Shown: positions 14,501 through 26,451, numbered from the stretch's first letter. The stretch: 64,000 bases of DNA from Hygrophila difformis (GCA_030278955.1 JAOANR010000002.1:25530057-25594056), one strand, 5' to 3'. Notes: generated from the letters alone by a model not told the origin. Program-made: numbers and translations.

Positions 14501-17500
14501 CGTCCTACTACTGGTATAACTCTAGTTGTTGTAGCTTCTTCATTTTGATGGGATTTTGGGATTGTGTTTAGGAATTTCTTGGTCTATCATTTGTATACAC
14601 AATCTGGGCATTTTGTAGGTGTTTTGCACCATTGAGCTTATCTTGTTTTGAGTAGCTAGATTCCATAAACACCATCTTAGAATCTGCTGGTGAATTGAGT
14701 GCATTTGGGTAGATAATTGAAGCTCCCATGTGTTCTTCTAGTCTATTTGGGTAGATAGGAGAGTTCATTGGAATGTAAGGTTATGTAAGGTGTGATTGAC
14801 TCTTGTTCAATCTGTTTGGTGGAGATTTAGTGAAATCCTGGCTTGGAACCCCTGGATGTAGATCGGTGGATCGAACTGGGTGAATAATTTTTCTGGTGTT
14901 CTTAGTTTTATTTTCGCACTCTGTTCTGTTGGTTGTTGACTGGTTGTTGGGATAACGCTCAAACATCGTTTCCGCACTGATTTATTATCTTGACAACTGG
15001 GAAACAATATACTCTGTTTGGTATTGGTTTTTGCCCATCTTTAGCATTTTCTGTTCTCGAGGGGACCTGTCAAGTACCAACCAAATCACTTCATTTCGGA
15101 CTCTATTTTAACCGTTTGATTTCATTCAAACCCACTTAATGAAATTAAGCTCTCTTTTTTTATGTTTTCAACCAGCCAAATTGATAGTAATTAAATGGGA
15201 CTACTAAGTTAAGTACTTTTTGAGTTTACTAAACAGACCCTTAATGACTCAACCAAGTAAGGTAAGAAGGAAAAAGACAACAAAACTTTAAGTATCTACT
15301 AGTTAGCGCACTCCACTTACATTAAGAAGCATGTATCTAGGGCAAGCAAGAGCAATTAAAATTCATTTCTTCAACTCTTCAACCATGCTGCAATAGAAGA
15401 GTGTATGGGATAAGGATAGCATAAACAGGTAACCAACCTTGCTGTGGTAAGAGCGAGCCAAATTGTAGTAAGAATGTGCCTTTGTTGGACCATGCGTGGT
15501 TACAGCAAGTGCAGTTTCAGTCAGTTGCTCAACCAAGAAATGTTGACCAGTGAAAAAGAAATGATTGGCCAGATAATTTAATGCTGTCGCACAATAAGGA
15601 TATATCTCAAAAGCCTTCTGCATTTTCTCCATTCCACTCCTAATCCCACCAGCTGTGAACATTTGTAACAGATACTGATCTTTAACAAAACACATGCAAA
15701 AAGGTTTCAAGGACGCATAAACGGTTTCTCAAAAATAGGGGGCAGAGAATAAGAATCAACCAATACAGGGATCATCATATTCATACTATTTTTTCAAATA
15801 TTTATAGCAATTAAATTTACAGTGACTAAGTTAATAAAAAGGAGGTGATAAAAGTTGTGAGAAGAGATAATATGCAGGGAACAATATTTTGTAAAGATTT
15901 CATCCTTCCTTTCCTAATCATGATATCATATAAATAATTATGTTTCAGATTCTTAGGCTTTAGAGGCGCCATTCATACATCTAAGGAAATTGAACACACA
16001 CAATATTCTGACATTTTTCGGTCAGATTTCAAAATTATGTGCCATGGTCAACAACGAAACAGAGTCCTTACAGGCTTACACCTTTACAATGCAAGACAAC
16101 AATGAAGAGAAGATTTCAACAATTTCATGATTCAAAAAGTTAAACTAACCTTCATTAGTTTGCAAATCTGAAATTCCAAGAGCTACCAGTGCTTCAACAT
16201 TGTCTGGATCTATCTGCAGTTAAATTAGACAAATGCAAAAGTTAATTCAAAAGTAAGTAAAAATTCGAGCACATGCTAATAAAACCAGCTTAACTGAAAC
16301 AAACCAATAACTTGCCTGCAGAACCCGATGAAAAGCTTGTGTCGCCTTTTGATGACGACCCATTTTATAATAGCAGAAGGCGATTCCAACTCTTATGGCT
16401 GGAGCCAAAGGGTACAGTTGCAAGGCTCTCTAACAAAAAGGTAAACATTAGAGAAATACAAACACTCCAATAAGTTTTCTATAAACCCTTGCCACCAATA
16501 GAATAAAAGGTGATGAACAAACCTTATATCTTTCCAGAGCATCAGAATATTGACCACGGTTGAAGTGAATACATGCCTTCACAGAATAGAAAATAATTAA
16601 GTATAACAAGGTAGTAGGGTGCTCTAAATATCCTGTTTGTAGTGTTAAGAAATTATTATTATTATTATTATTATTAGAAATAAACAAATTGGTGGATTTC
16701 ACAACCAACATATGCTTTCAGGTGGGGTCATTTAACAAGAGATTATACACCGGCAGGTCCCATCTTAAAAAGTGTTCAACATCCAAACTTTTAAGAATAA
16801 AGGTATGGTGTGGAGGAATTGATGTATAAAAATAGTTACAAAAAGATACACATGTTGAAATATTGAGTGAGGTAGTCATTTAATTTAACAAGTAGGAATC
16901 AAACAGGAGCAAGGTGGCAGCAAGGTTTTAAATATCGGTTTCGGTATCTATATCGGACATATAAATTTAGGGAAATTTCGAAGATATTTGAAATTTCGGG
17001 GGAAATTTCGGAGATATTTGTAATTTTTTGAGAAAACTAATTCGAGTTTCTGAGATGATGAAAATGAAGATATTTCAAAATTCCTCATCTCTGTTGCTAT
17101 ATAAATTAGTAATATGCTAACAATACTCATTTAATCTCTGTTGCTATATAAATTAGTAATATGCTAATAATACTCATTTAATGATATAATATACTAGTAA
17201 TATTATTGATATCATGCACCATGTTGATTGATAAGAGATTTAAAATTGATAAACAAGTTAATTGGATGACATCATCAATATGGGTTGAAACATAATTTTT
17301 AATTTTTAATTTTTTTTAAAAAATATATTTTTAAAATTTAGAAAAAAAATATTTTTAAAAAAAAATTCGGGAAATTTTGGGAAATTTCAGTCAAATTTCG
17401 GGAAATTTTGGATTTCGGCTGAAATTTCGATGGAAATTTTGCAAAAAAATATTGCATGTGAAATTTCGGTAATTTCGGAAATTTCGGGGATATTTAAAAC

Positions 17501-20500
17501 AATGGGTGGCAGCGAGTCCCTTACCATAACTTATAATTCTTCAACAATAAGATAAAAGAATAACCAGATAAGAAAAAGAAACCCTCATGAAGGAAGACAG
17601 ACAAATCATGCCTGGTGAAAAAGGTAAGTACACAGTTCACAGCAGCTATTTTTGACTTATCTTTAATTTACCATCAAATGAAATAAACACTATAAAGAGG
17701 TCAATTTCATCTATCAGCAGCAATAAGAACAAATGTTCATCTTCGACATGTACGCCATAAACCAGTTGTAGGCAAGGTATGTGGATCACACATGTTTGTA
17801 GTTGGGTGCTCCAGCTGCACTGCTCCACTACGTTTTCTTAATAGCGGGCATAGTGCTCCAGTGCGTCGGGTCGCGGAAGAGCGGTGAGAATTAGGGTTTT
17901 GGAAGAATGGGTTGCAGAATCACGAATTAGGGTTTCAGAGCAGAAGTGGGTTGCAACATAATCAGGTTGTAGTAGAATCACGATGTGGGTGATGGGTGAT
18001 CTGGAGCAAAGAAGACAATGCGTGCGATGTGGGTGATCGGTTCTTCGTGATGTGGGGGTTCTGCCGTTCTGAAGCAGAACCGGGTTCTTTCCCTCTTTTT
18101 TTTTTTATGTTTCAACATTCCTCTCTTCTTCTCTGTTAAAATACAGAGCCATATTCTCTGCTCCAAACGTTCTTCTCTGCTTGCTCCAGACATCTACTAC
18201 TTTTCTCTGCTCCAAAGGTTTTTTTTAAATGGACAATACATTTTGTTTCATGCAAGATTTGTCATTTATTTTAGGTCGTTCCATTTTGAATTGTGGTTAT
18301 GTGCTTAATTTAGAATTGGTTTTAAGTATTTTGGATGCAATTACACACCCACATATATCATATTATGTACTCCCTCCATTTTTTTAAAGAATGACTTACT
18401 TTCATCCGACACGCTTTTCAAATCTTCTCTCATCTTACTTTCCCTCACAGTCACACTCCATACTCCACTCTTTTTCCAGCTTTCCCGTCCATTTTATTTT
18501 ACCAAAAAGGGAAATAAATCACTTATTTTAAAACATCCAAAATAGGAAAATTGGTCACTCTTTAAAAAATGGAGGTAGTGGTGGTTGTCCCACTTTACGC
18601 TATCCCACTATAGGCTGCGTTTGGGGGAAAAAAAACCCCGTTTTAGTGTTTAGCTTTTAAAATATATACTAAAAATAGCTCAAAATCCTGTATATAGTAA
18701 ACATTACTTTCAATAGCTGCCAATTTTTAACCTCTAACTCTAAACTCTGAACGCTCATCTCCCCAGCATTTAGCTTTTCAAACTCCAAATTCTAAACTCT
18801 AATTTTTAACTCTGTCACCAAACACCATTACTCAAAACTACATCAATTTAAAAATATTTTTCACCACTAATTCCAAACTCCAAACTCTAAATTCTAATTA
18901 TTTCCCAAACATAGCCTATTGCGTTTTGGGGGTCTACACGTTATCCGCTATTGACTACTATGGTTATATACAAATATAATGTGCCCTTTCTAACCATCCA
19001 AAAAACATGTAATCCAACAAATCAATATGGAGGAAACTAAAATCATAAAAATAATATGACTATTGCATACTGGTACACGGCTGGTTGTCAACATAGATAA
19101 TTAAGAGCACATTGAGTTGAATTGCTGAATAAAAGCACATTCACTAACAGCCTTTTGCTGCATGGTATCTACTAATTGAAGTCGATGATAAAAAAATTTG
19201 GACAGGCTTCCCCCCAATCAATGCTATCCAAACAATAGAGTCCACAAATCATGGTGTTGCACAATGTGAATGAAAATTTAATATTTCAAACAATCAAAAC
19301 CAATAGATGAAATTGCTAGGTGAAATGCCACAGGAAGTTTGTTTAGATTCAAGCAGCAATCCGTGGATCTGATTGGGATCATGAGCAAATCATAAACATA
19401 AAATTCAGATACCTGGCCAAGAAGAGCGGGAACATTATCAGGGTCTACCTCTAAAACAAAGTTAAAGGCCTCTAAAGCTGGCTCAACATCTCCCTTAGCC
19501 AGGGAACTTTGGCCTGTGAGTAGATAAAACAGAAGAAATAAGATTGAGCAAACAATAAGAATGTGAGGAGGAAATACAAAAGGATATATAGAAAATTCAT
19601 TAGAGTAATTGGACTAGAAAACCATGTTCCTGGATACAGCAAATAGCTGTAATTAGCCTTTGGAATTAACATAATAAATTTTAAAAGAGATAATAAATGC
19701 ACCCAATTGAAGTGATCCCTGGATCATACCATATGGCTCTCACCCTCCCCCTTTCCCCTGCACATACACATAGCCTAATTATTTTTGTTTCCTTACTATA
19801 TGTTCCGACAAAAATGCCAATGACATTATATAGGTTCAACTTTAAAAGCAACAATTTGATAGTAGTCTTAGAAGGTACAAGGTCATCATTGAGATTCAAA
19901 ATGTAAGCTTTGTCTGAAATCATTGGAATTGTGAAATACAAAGTTTTCCTTCTATACGCAAATGCAGATATCATTCATAAACATATCAATATAGCAAGCA
20001 CATATGTTCAGGATGAGCTTTGAACTTCCTTCTTCCGCAATAATTCCAATCGTGAACAACTCTTTCTACCATCCTCGCCTTGAACTTTTTATTAATGAAG
20101 AACTGAGATAATATTTCATATTACAGTAAAATTTTCTATTCCAATCCAGTAAAGTAACATAAGAAAAATGCATAGCGACCAAGATATGGAAAGCTTGGAT
20201 GCAGAACTCCAATATATTGGGAGGAAACATTCAAATCTGAAGCAAAACAGAAATTGGTTGCTTTGTGTCACTTCTTGCACAGGTTGTGTTGAACAAGACA
20301 AATTCTCAGTGGCTAATAACTTGGCTAAGACCTAAGGGCATTTTGATATCAACATTTACCACTCAAACTTAATATTCAGCTCGCACTTAATTAAATTAAT
20401 TAAGCCTATTTGATAACAATAAAAGCCAATGACTTAATTTCATAATTGGGTGTAGTTGTTATGCAAAATGAAACACATAATTAAGTGATTTGATTTCAAT

Positions 20501-23359
20501 TATTGCATAATGAAAAGGTACCTTCAAATATATATAGTAAAAATAAATTTAGATATAAAGTTTATTTGTTTAAACATCATACTCAATTTTTCACATTTAA
20601 TCATTTGATGATTCAAACCTCATTTAGTTTTATCAAATAAGCCTTATTGCCTATTTAATATCCACACTTCATACTTAACCTAAATGATTAGGCACTTAAT
20701 TCATCAGTTTGTGTTTGACGGCAATAACTAAATTAAGTGATTAATTTGGGTTTGATTAACTGAGTCACATAATTGATTACATGGTTCTGAATATAAACAG
20801 TAATGATTTGATTATAACATATTACTCCCTCCATCCCAACAAAAATGTCTCATTTTGACTTTTGACATGTTCATTGATCAAGTTTGACCTAATGCTATGC
20901 AATTATATAAGAAAAAATACTATCAAGTTCGGTCTTATTAGATTCACCTAATCGTGTAGTTTTAGAATACATATTATATATAATTTTTACTTATCCATAT
21001 TTTAAAATATTATCTATTAAACAAATGCATAGATACAATTTTGGGACATAAAAAATGGGACAGAGGGAGTACTAGTTTACTACTACTAATCAAAATTAAT
21101 TTCCCAACATAATTTTTATTGATCTAAAAACATTTTTGGTCATCATTACTATTCGTTTTAAATTTACAATTCAAGTAAATTCAAATTTAATCACTTAATA
21201 ATTCAAACTTCAAATTCCAACTCCAACTTCAAACCCCAACTTTAGCTTCAAACTGCATTCAATTTTACTAACCCTTTGAGAGGGAAGTAGAAGAGGTATC
21301 AACTTATAAAACAAAGTATAGAAACCTAAAATCTAAAGGAAATCAAGGAATTCAACTTTTTGAACACCATGCTAACTAAAGACCACAGAACCTTTCAATG
21401 ACATTTATTCCTTTTTTCATGGAATAAGTAGGCTATCAATTGGGTTCATTGCCCCCCGATTGCGGGTTACAAGTTTACCATATTTTTAAACAACAAATGG
21501 GTAACAGGGTAAGTTTGAATTATCACTCCATGGGATTTATATCATTCAATCAGTTGTAGTGAAATATAATAGTCCAAAACGCATAACGCTAGCCCAAAAA
21601 AAAAAAGGATTTACCTTTACAAACCCAGGTTGATGGTTCATGCATGTCAATCCTTGAAGCCTTGTGAAAATACTCTTTGGCCTTCATAAAGTGTTCTTCC
21701 TTTTCTCTCGATCTCGTTTCAATTTTAGCAAGGTAACCATAATATGTCCCCAGCGCATTTAAAATGGCAATCCTCTCATGCCGTACATCAGCATAATATT
21801 CATCAATCTCTGGAAATATTGAGGCGTCAGTACTGATATGCTCAAAGAAGTAATACGAACAGTACAGATGTAATCGTTTCAAATCCAGCAGAGGAAAGTC
21901 AAATCCGTATTACTCACAAAAACACCAAAAAATTACCAGGGCTGGATCCTTCTTCTAATATCTGCTTAAATTGATCAAATTTTCCTTGTTTGAAGTATTC
22001 CCTCTTCAGCCAAACAGAAAAACAATCAAAAGTTCAGATAAACATTGAAAATTAACATTGCATCGGTATTAAAGAAATTAGTTACTAGATATCCCATGCA
22101 TTAGTGTATTACATCTCATTGCACATGAATATGGAACATCATGCAGACAATTATTGAAACAATAAAATAAACAGAATTAGATGAACATAATCATAAGTGT
22201 CCACACTTTTCCAGTCAATAGAGACAGAGGTTACCATATGCCCCTTTCCTCAATTTTGTTAAACAAAATACATATCTTGAAACTTGAAAAACTCAAATGC
22301 ATTTCAACATGGAATCATCATTTAAATTTCAATGCTCCAACATCTTCAATCCCAGTTATACACTGAGCAAGTAAATAACCAAATCACATTTATCCTAATA
22401 ACTTTTTCCAAATTTCAATTTTTAGTTGTCCCCTCACCGCTTTAAAGGAGTACTATATAGTCCCAACAATTCTCTACATAAATCCATGTAGGTTATAGAA
22501 TTTCAATTAAATACAAGTTCATTTAGACTATGTTTAACTAATATTCCAAAAAATATTCCTAATCAACCCTTACCTCTAGAATTGGTTAGTAGAAAATGTA
22601 TATGGAGGTAATATAATATAGGGTATATAGAGATTTCATATATCTTAATAACTGAGTTTAGGCCTAAAAGGATATATATAGAGAGAGAGAATAAGGGAGA
22701 CTCTATCTTAATCTTTCCCGCGTCTTTCTTTATTTAATACTTCCTCCGTCTCAATAGAAAGGCTACGTTGGACTTTTTGTTACTATTCACAGTTTAACTT
22801 TGATTCAAATTTTTATTATAGTTATGCAAGGAAAAACATAGTCAAGTGAGTTCTTGTTAAATCCGTCTAATCTTGCAGTTTTAGAATATCAAAGTTTATA
22901 ATTTTTACTTGTACACAATTTAAGTTATTGTCGTTAAAAATGTGCATTGGCAATGTGTTTGGGCCCTACGTAGTGTTTTTAATGAGACGGAGGTAGTACT
23001 AAAACTACAAAGTAGCAGCTAATACTCACCAGAGATTTCTTAATTAAACAGAGCAAAACTAAAAAAAAAGGGAGGTCGTTAGATGCAGTTAGGTTCATAC
23101 TTCAGGTTTTTCCAGATGCAGTTAGGGCATATACTTGGAACAAACCCATCAAATCTTAGAAAATTAAACTCCAGAACAAAGAAAACCTAACAAAAATTGG
23201 GGAAGAGGGTAAGCATACAGCAATTATGAGCCATATATCGAGTGGAGCTTGCTCCGCCTTGAGAATGTCGAGGATGTCCGTAGCATCACGTGGCAACTGA
23301 TCAAGCGCCACGCGCACCTCCTCCTCTGAATTCTGCACTGGAATGTACACACACGCCAT
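1990..23359 (-). CDS. CTR9: CTR9 homologue, PAF1 complex subunit (24 exons)
   Basis: Encodes the TPR scaffold subunit of the PAF1 complex, which travels with RNA polymerase II and supports H2B ubiquitination and H3K4/K36 methylation; the Arabidopsis orthologue is VIP6/ELF8. Coding exons in transcript order: 23219-23359, 21937-22003, 21615-21809, 19413-19513, 16523-16576, 16316-16429, 16150-16213, 15438-15652, 13722-13806, 12844-12944, 12671-12763, 12088-12156, 7878-7970, 7415-7786, 6702-6782, 6416-6574, 6088-6183, 5726-5827, 5538-5645, 5229-5453, 4536-4802, 4384-4455, 2441-2728, 1990-2109. They total 3,282 nt (1,093 aa), all phases agree, and the length matches the family. The N-terminus MACVYIPVQNSEEEV is diagnostic. 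TPRs span roughly residues 90-830, a charged coiled coil 850-958, and a basic then acidic tail follows, with DLLAAAGLED near 1,040. Untranslated ends were not defined. The donor after exon 15 (GTTATA) is weak, and exon 6 uses a GC donor. The gene looks intact although the introns are full of transposons. Confidence 0.93.
2973..3158 (-). mobile_element. tRNA-derived SINE in the last CTR9 introns
   Basis: On the minus strand there is a Pol III box-B-like GGGTTCGAATCCCC (around 3,084-3,097) and an A-rich 3' tail (the T-run near 2,975-2,983 on the plus strand). The 11-bp sequence agtaattacaa flanks it exactly on both sides (2,962-2,972 and 3,159-3,169), a clear target duplication from retroposition. 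A run of about 20 C (plus strand) sits next to box B and has displaced the upstream box A, which I could not recognise. It has no protein-coding capacity. Confidence 0.8.
3403..3439. repeat. (TA)n microsatellite
   Basis: An almost pure TA run abutting the left end of the Stowaway element. A similar TA run that changes to TATC lies at about 6,636-6,672 in another CTR9 intron. Confidence 0.9.
3440..3703. mobile_element. Stowaway-type MITE A
   Basis: Perfect terminal inverted repeats CTCCCTCCGT / ACGGAGGGAG, flanked by TA on both sides (3,438-3,439 and 3,704-3,705). This is the signature of Tc1/mariner-derived Stowaway MITEs. It lies within the last-but-one large CTR9 intron. Confidence 0.9.
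9025..11341 (+). mobile_element. solo LTR (Ty3/Gypsy-like) in CTR9 intron 12
   Basis: The block ends GGGGGTGTTACA at 11,341 and is followed by taata. The same five bases precede TGCATG at 9,025, giving a TG...CA unit with a 5-bp duplication. A promoter-like region with CTATAAATACC at about 9,373 and a CT-rich leader point to plus-strand transcription. No PBS, gag or pol lies beside it, so it is a solo LTR. The left end is uncertain because the flank is AT-rich; TGATATTACCCCC at 9,055 is an alternative start. A hAT element is nested at 9,864-10,555. It is antisense to CTR9. Confidence 0.55.
9864..10555. mobile_element. hAT-type MITE with GAGGCGGTAC repeats, nested in the solo LTR
   Basis: The flanking octamers ctctgact (9,856-9,863) and ctctaact (10,556-10,563) form an 8-bp duplication with one mismatch. 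The ends form an imperfect inverted pair (CATTGTTTAAAAAG on the left, AAATGTTTTAAAG read from the right). Both subterminal regions carry degenerate copies of GAGGCGGTACAA and its complement, while the centre is AT-rich. It has the same architecture as the elements at 729 and 16,921 but unrelated repeat motifs. Confidence 0.7.
14013..15072 (+). mobile_element. solo LTR in CTR9 intron 8
   Basis: The unit starts TGTTAAG and ends CCTGTCA (imperfect terminal inverted repeat) and is flanked by agtac on both sides (14,008-14,012 and 15,073-15,077), an exact 5-bp target duplication. CCTATAAATACC at about 14,294 is a TATA box for plus-strand transcription. Short repeats of GTTGTTG and CAACAAC lie around the promoter. 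No internal retrotransposon sequence accompanies it, so recombination between two LTRs is the likely origin. The family was not identified. Confidence 0.8.
16214..16315 (-). other. GC-AG intron of CTR9
   Basis: The exon ending in CTG CAG is followed by GCAAGT rather than GTAAGT, and the next exon begins ATA GAT CCA after CTGCAG. Only this junction keeps the conserved reading RVLQ-IDPDNVEAL in frame. GCAAGT is the strong consensus for the minor GC-AG class of U2 introns. Confidence 0.88.
16921..17504. mobile_element. hAT-type MITE, TTTTAAATATC family, copy 2
   Basis: The termini CAAGGTTTTAAATATC and CATTGTTTTAAATATC (read from the right end) form the inverted pair. The octamer ggtggcag flanks the element exactly at 16,913-16,920 and 17,505-17,512. 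The subterminal zones consist of AAATTTCGG repeats. It is closely related to the copy at 729 but longer, partly through an internal tandem duplication of about 55 bp near 17,090-17,180. Confidence 0.9.
18370..18578. mobile_element. Stowaway-type MITE B
   Basis: Ends CTCCCTCCAT / ATGGAGGTAG with TA on the left and a mutated TG on the right. It lies in a CTR9 intron. Confidence 0.75.
18611..18917. mobile_element. MITE with AGGCTGCGTTTGG termini
   Basis: Terminal inverted repeats AGGCTGCGTTTGG and AGGCTATGTTTGG (13 bp, two mismatches) enclose about 280 bp rich in TTTAG/CTAAA motifs such as AACTCTAAACTC. The target duplication is not clear. The family could be hAT or PIF/Harbinger. Confidence 0.6.
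20825..21069. mobile_element. Stowaway-type MITE C
   Basis: Ends CTCCCTCCATCCC / GGGACAGAGGGAG, flanked by TA at 20,823-20,824 and 21,070-21,071. It lies in the CTR9 intron between exons 3 and 4. Confidence 0.85.
22740..22996. mobile_element. Stowaway-type MITE D
   Basis: Ends CTTCCTCCGTCTC / GAGACGGAGGTAG with TA on both sides (22,738-22,739 and 22,997-22,998). It lies in CTR9 intron 1. Confidence 0.85.
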
Positions 23360-23649
23360 GACTCGAACAATCTATGGAACCCCCAAAATTTGCAGGAAGA
23401 ATCACGGCCAACGAGAGCTCAGAGGATCAATTCAAGCAAAGCATCAAATTAACCTAACCCTAGAATCCAAATTTGTTTTAAGGTTTGGCAACCGAAATAC
23501 CCAAACCCTGCTGTAGAAACGATGGAATAAAGCAGACAAGTGTAGCGATGACAGTGAAGGCCGTGGCGGACGCAGGGTTGGGTCGGGGGATCGGATTTAA
23601 AATTCAAGTGGTCGAGTTCTATTTAAAATTTTAATAACTTTGTTTATTA

Positions 23650-23768
23650 CTCCCTCGGTCCCATTCATATTATCATGTTATGGATATTGTCGGGCACGAA
23701 AATTAATTATATAGTAGGGTCATATAGTTGTCAGAGAAGGGAAATCATTTGAGTTGGGACAGAAGGAG
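23650..23768. mobile_element. short Stowaway-type MITE E
   Basis: Ends CTCCCTCGGTCCC / GGGACAGAAGGAG with flanking TA. It is only about 120 bp long and lies about 290 bp upstream of the CTR9 start codon, within or next to its promoter. Confidence 0.8.
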
Positions 23769-23815
23769 TATTTAATCTATCTATAGATAAAACTAAGATA
23801 ATTTTTCACACATAC

Positions 23816-24547
23816 GGGGTGTTTGATTCGGGGTATCTGAGATTCCCACTGGGAATCTTAGGTAGGGAATGCAACATGCCCATGTTTGGTTCGGTGCATG
23901 TTTCATGTGGGAATCTCACATTCCCACCGAGGTGGGAATGTTGGGTGTTTTAGGTGGGAATCACATTCCCACCTGGAAGGCAGGTAATCTTAGATTACCA
24001 CCTCCACTTTACCTACTTTTATATTAATTTGACTTTTATACCCTCACTTTTTATACTTATTTTATTTTATAAATTTAGATATTTGTATTTAAAAAATGAT
24101 AAATATATGAAATTTAATTTTAAAAAATAAATTAGAAAATTTTAAATTATTTAAACATTTTTTTAAATATATATATTCTCATATTTTAATATATATTTTT
24201 ATATTTTTATATATATTCTCATATTTTAATATATTCTCATATTAAATAAGTAACTATCACACGATAAATTACATATAAAGAATTTTCAATATTTTAAAAA
24301 ATAAATCGGCTTAAATATTTTTATTGTGTAGCAAAATGACATATTTATAACATTCGTTCAATTAAAATTCAGGGACATTATGGTAAATTAAATAGAACTA
24401 GAAATCTGAGATTCACAATCTAACCAAATGCAATAATCTTAAAACATCAAAAAATAAGATTCCCAGCATCTCATATTCCCAGTAATCTTACATTCTCAGC
24501 AATCACATTCCCACTGGTAATCTAAAATCCCTCCAACCAAACGCACC
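23816..24547. mobile_element. TIR element with GGTGTTTGATTC ends
   Basis: The ends GGGGTGTTTGATTC and GGTGCGTTTGGTTG (read from the right) form an imperfect inverted pair typical of plant MITEs. The interior near both ends is packed with GGGAATC / GATTCCCAC motifs; the middle is almost pure AT. I could not settle the target duplication. Its repeat-rich ends resemble the hAT elements elsewhere in the window. Confidence 0.6.
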
Positions 24548-25009
24548 GATACAGTTTCCCTCCCAAATTTTCCCTCCTCACATTCCAATTTTTTATTACT
24601 TTCTCTCACACACACTGAATTTCCCTCCCAAGAATTAAAAAAATGAAAATGACATGGAAAATGCACCCCACAAACCATTTACTCCATTTCCCCGCTATAT
24701 ATAGTCTCATTTCCCTTCATTTTTCTGCCTGCAAGTGGTCTTCTTTTTACTCAGGTTCCCCATTTTACATGTTCCTTTGTCATACGTCCATTACATTCCA
24801 ATGTATGTGAACAATCTAATAGTTTCATTGTTGTGAATGCTTTGTAGGTGTCTTTGGAGATTTTGTTGTTTGGACGGGTATTTTCGTATATCCTGCTTTT
24901 CATATTCCGTGTGCATATGTTTATGAGTTTATTCATTTATATGAGTGTCCTTTTACCATTTACAGGAACCTCATGTTGCCGGAACCTGATCCATGGCAGT
25001 CGGAAATGA

Positions 25010-25459
25010 AACTCTACACGACCGTTCTTCCCAAAAGGAGCAAAGGCTGCAGAATTCAGACAGTTTCTGTTGAGCATCCGGAATGATCGAGGATTGACTT
25101 GGACTACCTCGGATTTGGAAGTCATTGATGTTGGTTTGTTTTTCCTAAAGCATGTTGATTCTGAGATATATGTGTACTTGGCCGCAAGTGAGATGTCTTT
25201 TGAGATAAAGGGTGTCCTGCAACGGATGAAAGACATAAGTAAACGATGGAGTGTAGCTTCTTCAATGGACGCAACGATGCTGCCGGTACCAACTGCAGTA
25301 TTTGATTCTATTGTTTCACAAATCGAGTTCTTGTGTAACTATGTGTACGACGCTTACTTTAGACAAGCTACTCCTGTGTTGTCCGAATTTAAGATTCTTT
25401 GGTTTGATACAATTAGGAGTCGACTTATATTACTGTCGAATAAGTATTCTGTAGAATGA
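25010..25459 (+). CDS. unrecognised ORF (hypothetical, possibly a gene fragment)
   Basis: An open frame runs from a TGA at 25,007 to a stop at 25,459; the first ATG is at 25,070 (129 codons). The upstream part AKAAEFRQFLLSIRND reads like protein but has no ATG in frame. A second frame beginning MLPEPDPWQSEMKLYTTV ends just before it, so a frameshift or a missed exon is likely. The product is helical-looking and acidic, with no motif I recognise. A TATA box (CTATATATAG) lies at about 24,695, and a possible splice acceptor (TTTACAG) at about 24,965. The 20-bp ATTCTTTGGTTTGATACAA region is repeated just after the stop. It could be a captured fragment in the Helitron neighbourhood; no function is assigned. 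Confidence 0.35.
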   Translation, partial: NSTRPFFPKGAKAAEFRQFLLSIRNDRGLTWTTSDLEVIDVGLFFLKHVDSEIYVYLAASEMSFEIKGVLQRMKDISKRWSVASSMDATMLPVPTAVFDSIVSQIEFLCNYVYDAYFRQATPVLSEFKILWFDTIRSRLILLSNKYSVE

Positions 25460-25659
25460 TTAATAATATTATTCTTTGGTTTGATACAAATTGTCCGAGT
25501 GCACCTGGCTTTGTGAAATTATACTTCCGACTTTAAGGGTATGGAAAAGGTTTTCAATTCTTCAAATCTAACATACCAAGGCATTGCGATTGCTGTTTTG
25601 TGGAGAAAAATATTGCAGCTTGAAGTTGCAATAGTTTTGTATTGACATGATATTATTAA

Positions 25660-26450
25660 TTTGTTAAACGCAATAAAATCAAAATATTAATTTAATACAA
25701 GTAGTGTTTAGTTTATTTAAACGATAAGCCCCGTAATTCATTTGTTCATACTTCATTGTTCTTTTTACCATAAGCATACCTCCCCAAAACAAAATAATTC
25801 CAACCCTTTGGCCCTAAACCTTTATTCCAGGCTAATTAATGGTTGTGCTAACATTATAAAATATACTATTAGTACATTTAGTAATAAACCTAAATTTATT
25901 ATTATAAATATTACAATATTAAACCCTAAACCCTTTAAACCCTAAAACCTAAATCCTATAATTAATAATTATTATAATATTATTAATTATTACATTATTA
26001 AATTTAAGAATATTGTTAATTTGAAAATAATAAATATTATAATATTATACAATAGCAGATTATTAATTTTTTTAAACTTTATAATTTTGAACCCTAAACC
26101 CTTCAAACCCTTTCATACCCTAAACCCCAAATCCTAAATTTGAAAATAATAAACCTTATAATATTATGAAATAGAAGATTATTAAATTGTATAAAATTTA
26201 TAATTTTGAACCCCAAACCCTTCAAAACCTTTCATACCCTAACCCTAAACCCTAAATTTGAAAATAATAAACCTTATAAAATTATGAAATAGAAGATTTT
26301 TAATTTTTATAAAGTTTATAATTTTGAATCCCAAATCCGTCAAAACCTTGCATCGGCTAAACCCTAAACCCTTTAAACCCTAAAACGTAAATCCTTTAAT
26401 TAATAATTATTATAATATTATTAATAATTATATTAAACTTTTTGTTTGTA
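25660..26450. repeat. AT-rich block with CCCTAAA-like repeats
   Basis: Short clusters of CCCTAAACC, resembling the plant telomere unit CCCTAAA, occur near 25,922-25,955, 26,091-26,130, 26,230-26,256 and 26,356-26,395, separated by AT-rich spacer. From about 26,021 to 26,375 the spacer forms three tandem units of about 119 bp, each starting TTTGAAAATAATAAA and containing TATAATTTTGAA. No gene is seen. This is an interstitial repeat, not a chromosome end, because genes and transposons continue on both sides. Confidence 0.7.
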
Positions 26451-26451
26451 G

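Noticed and set aside
17830..18240. possible gene-like, CT-rich region in a CTR9 intron
   Set aside because: Only short ORFs without domain features; may be repeat-derived but no ends were found.
20333..20800. possible MITE with repeated CACTTAATT motifs in the CTR9 intron between exons 3 and 4
   Set aside because: The motif repetition is suggestive but I could not define inverted ends or a target duplication.
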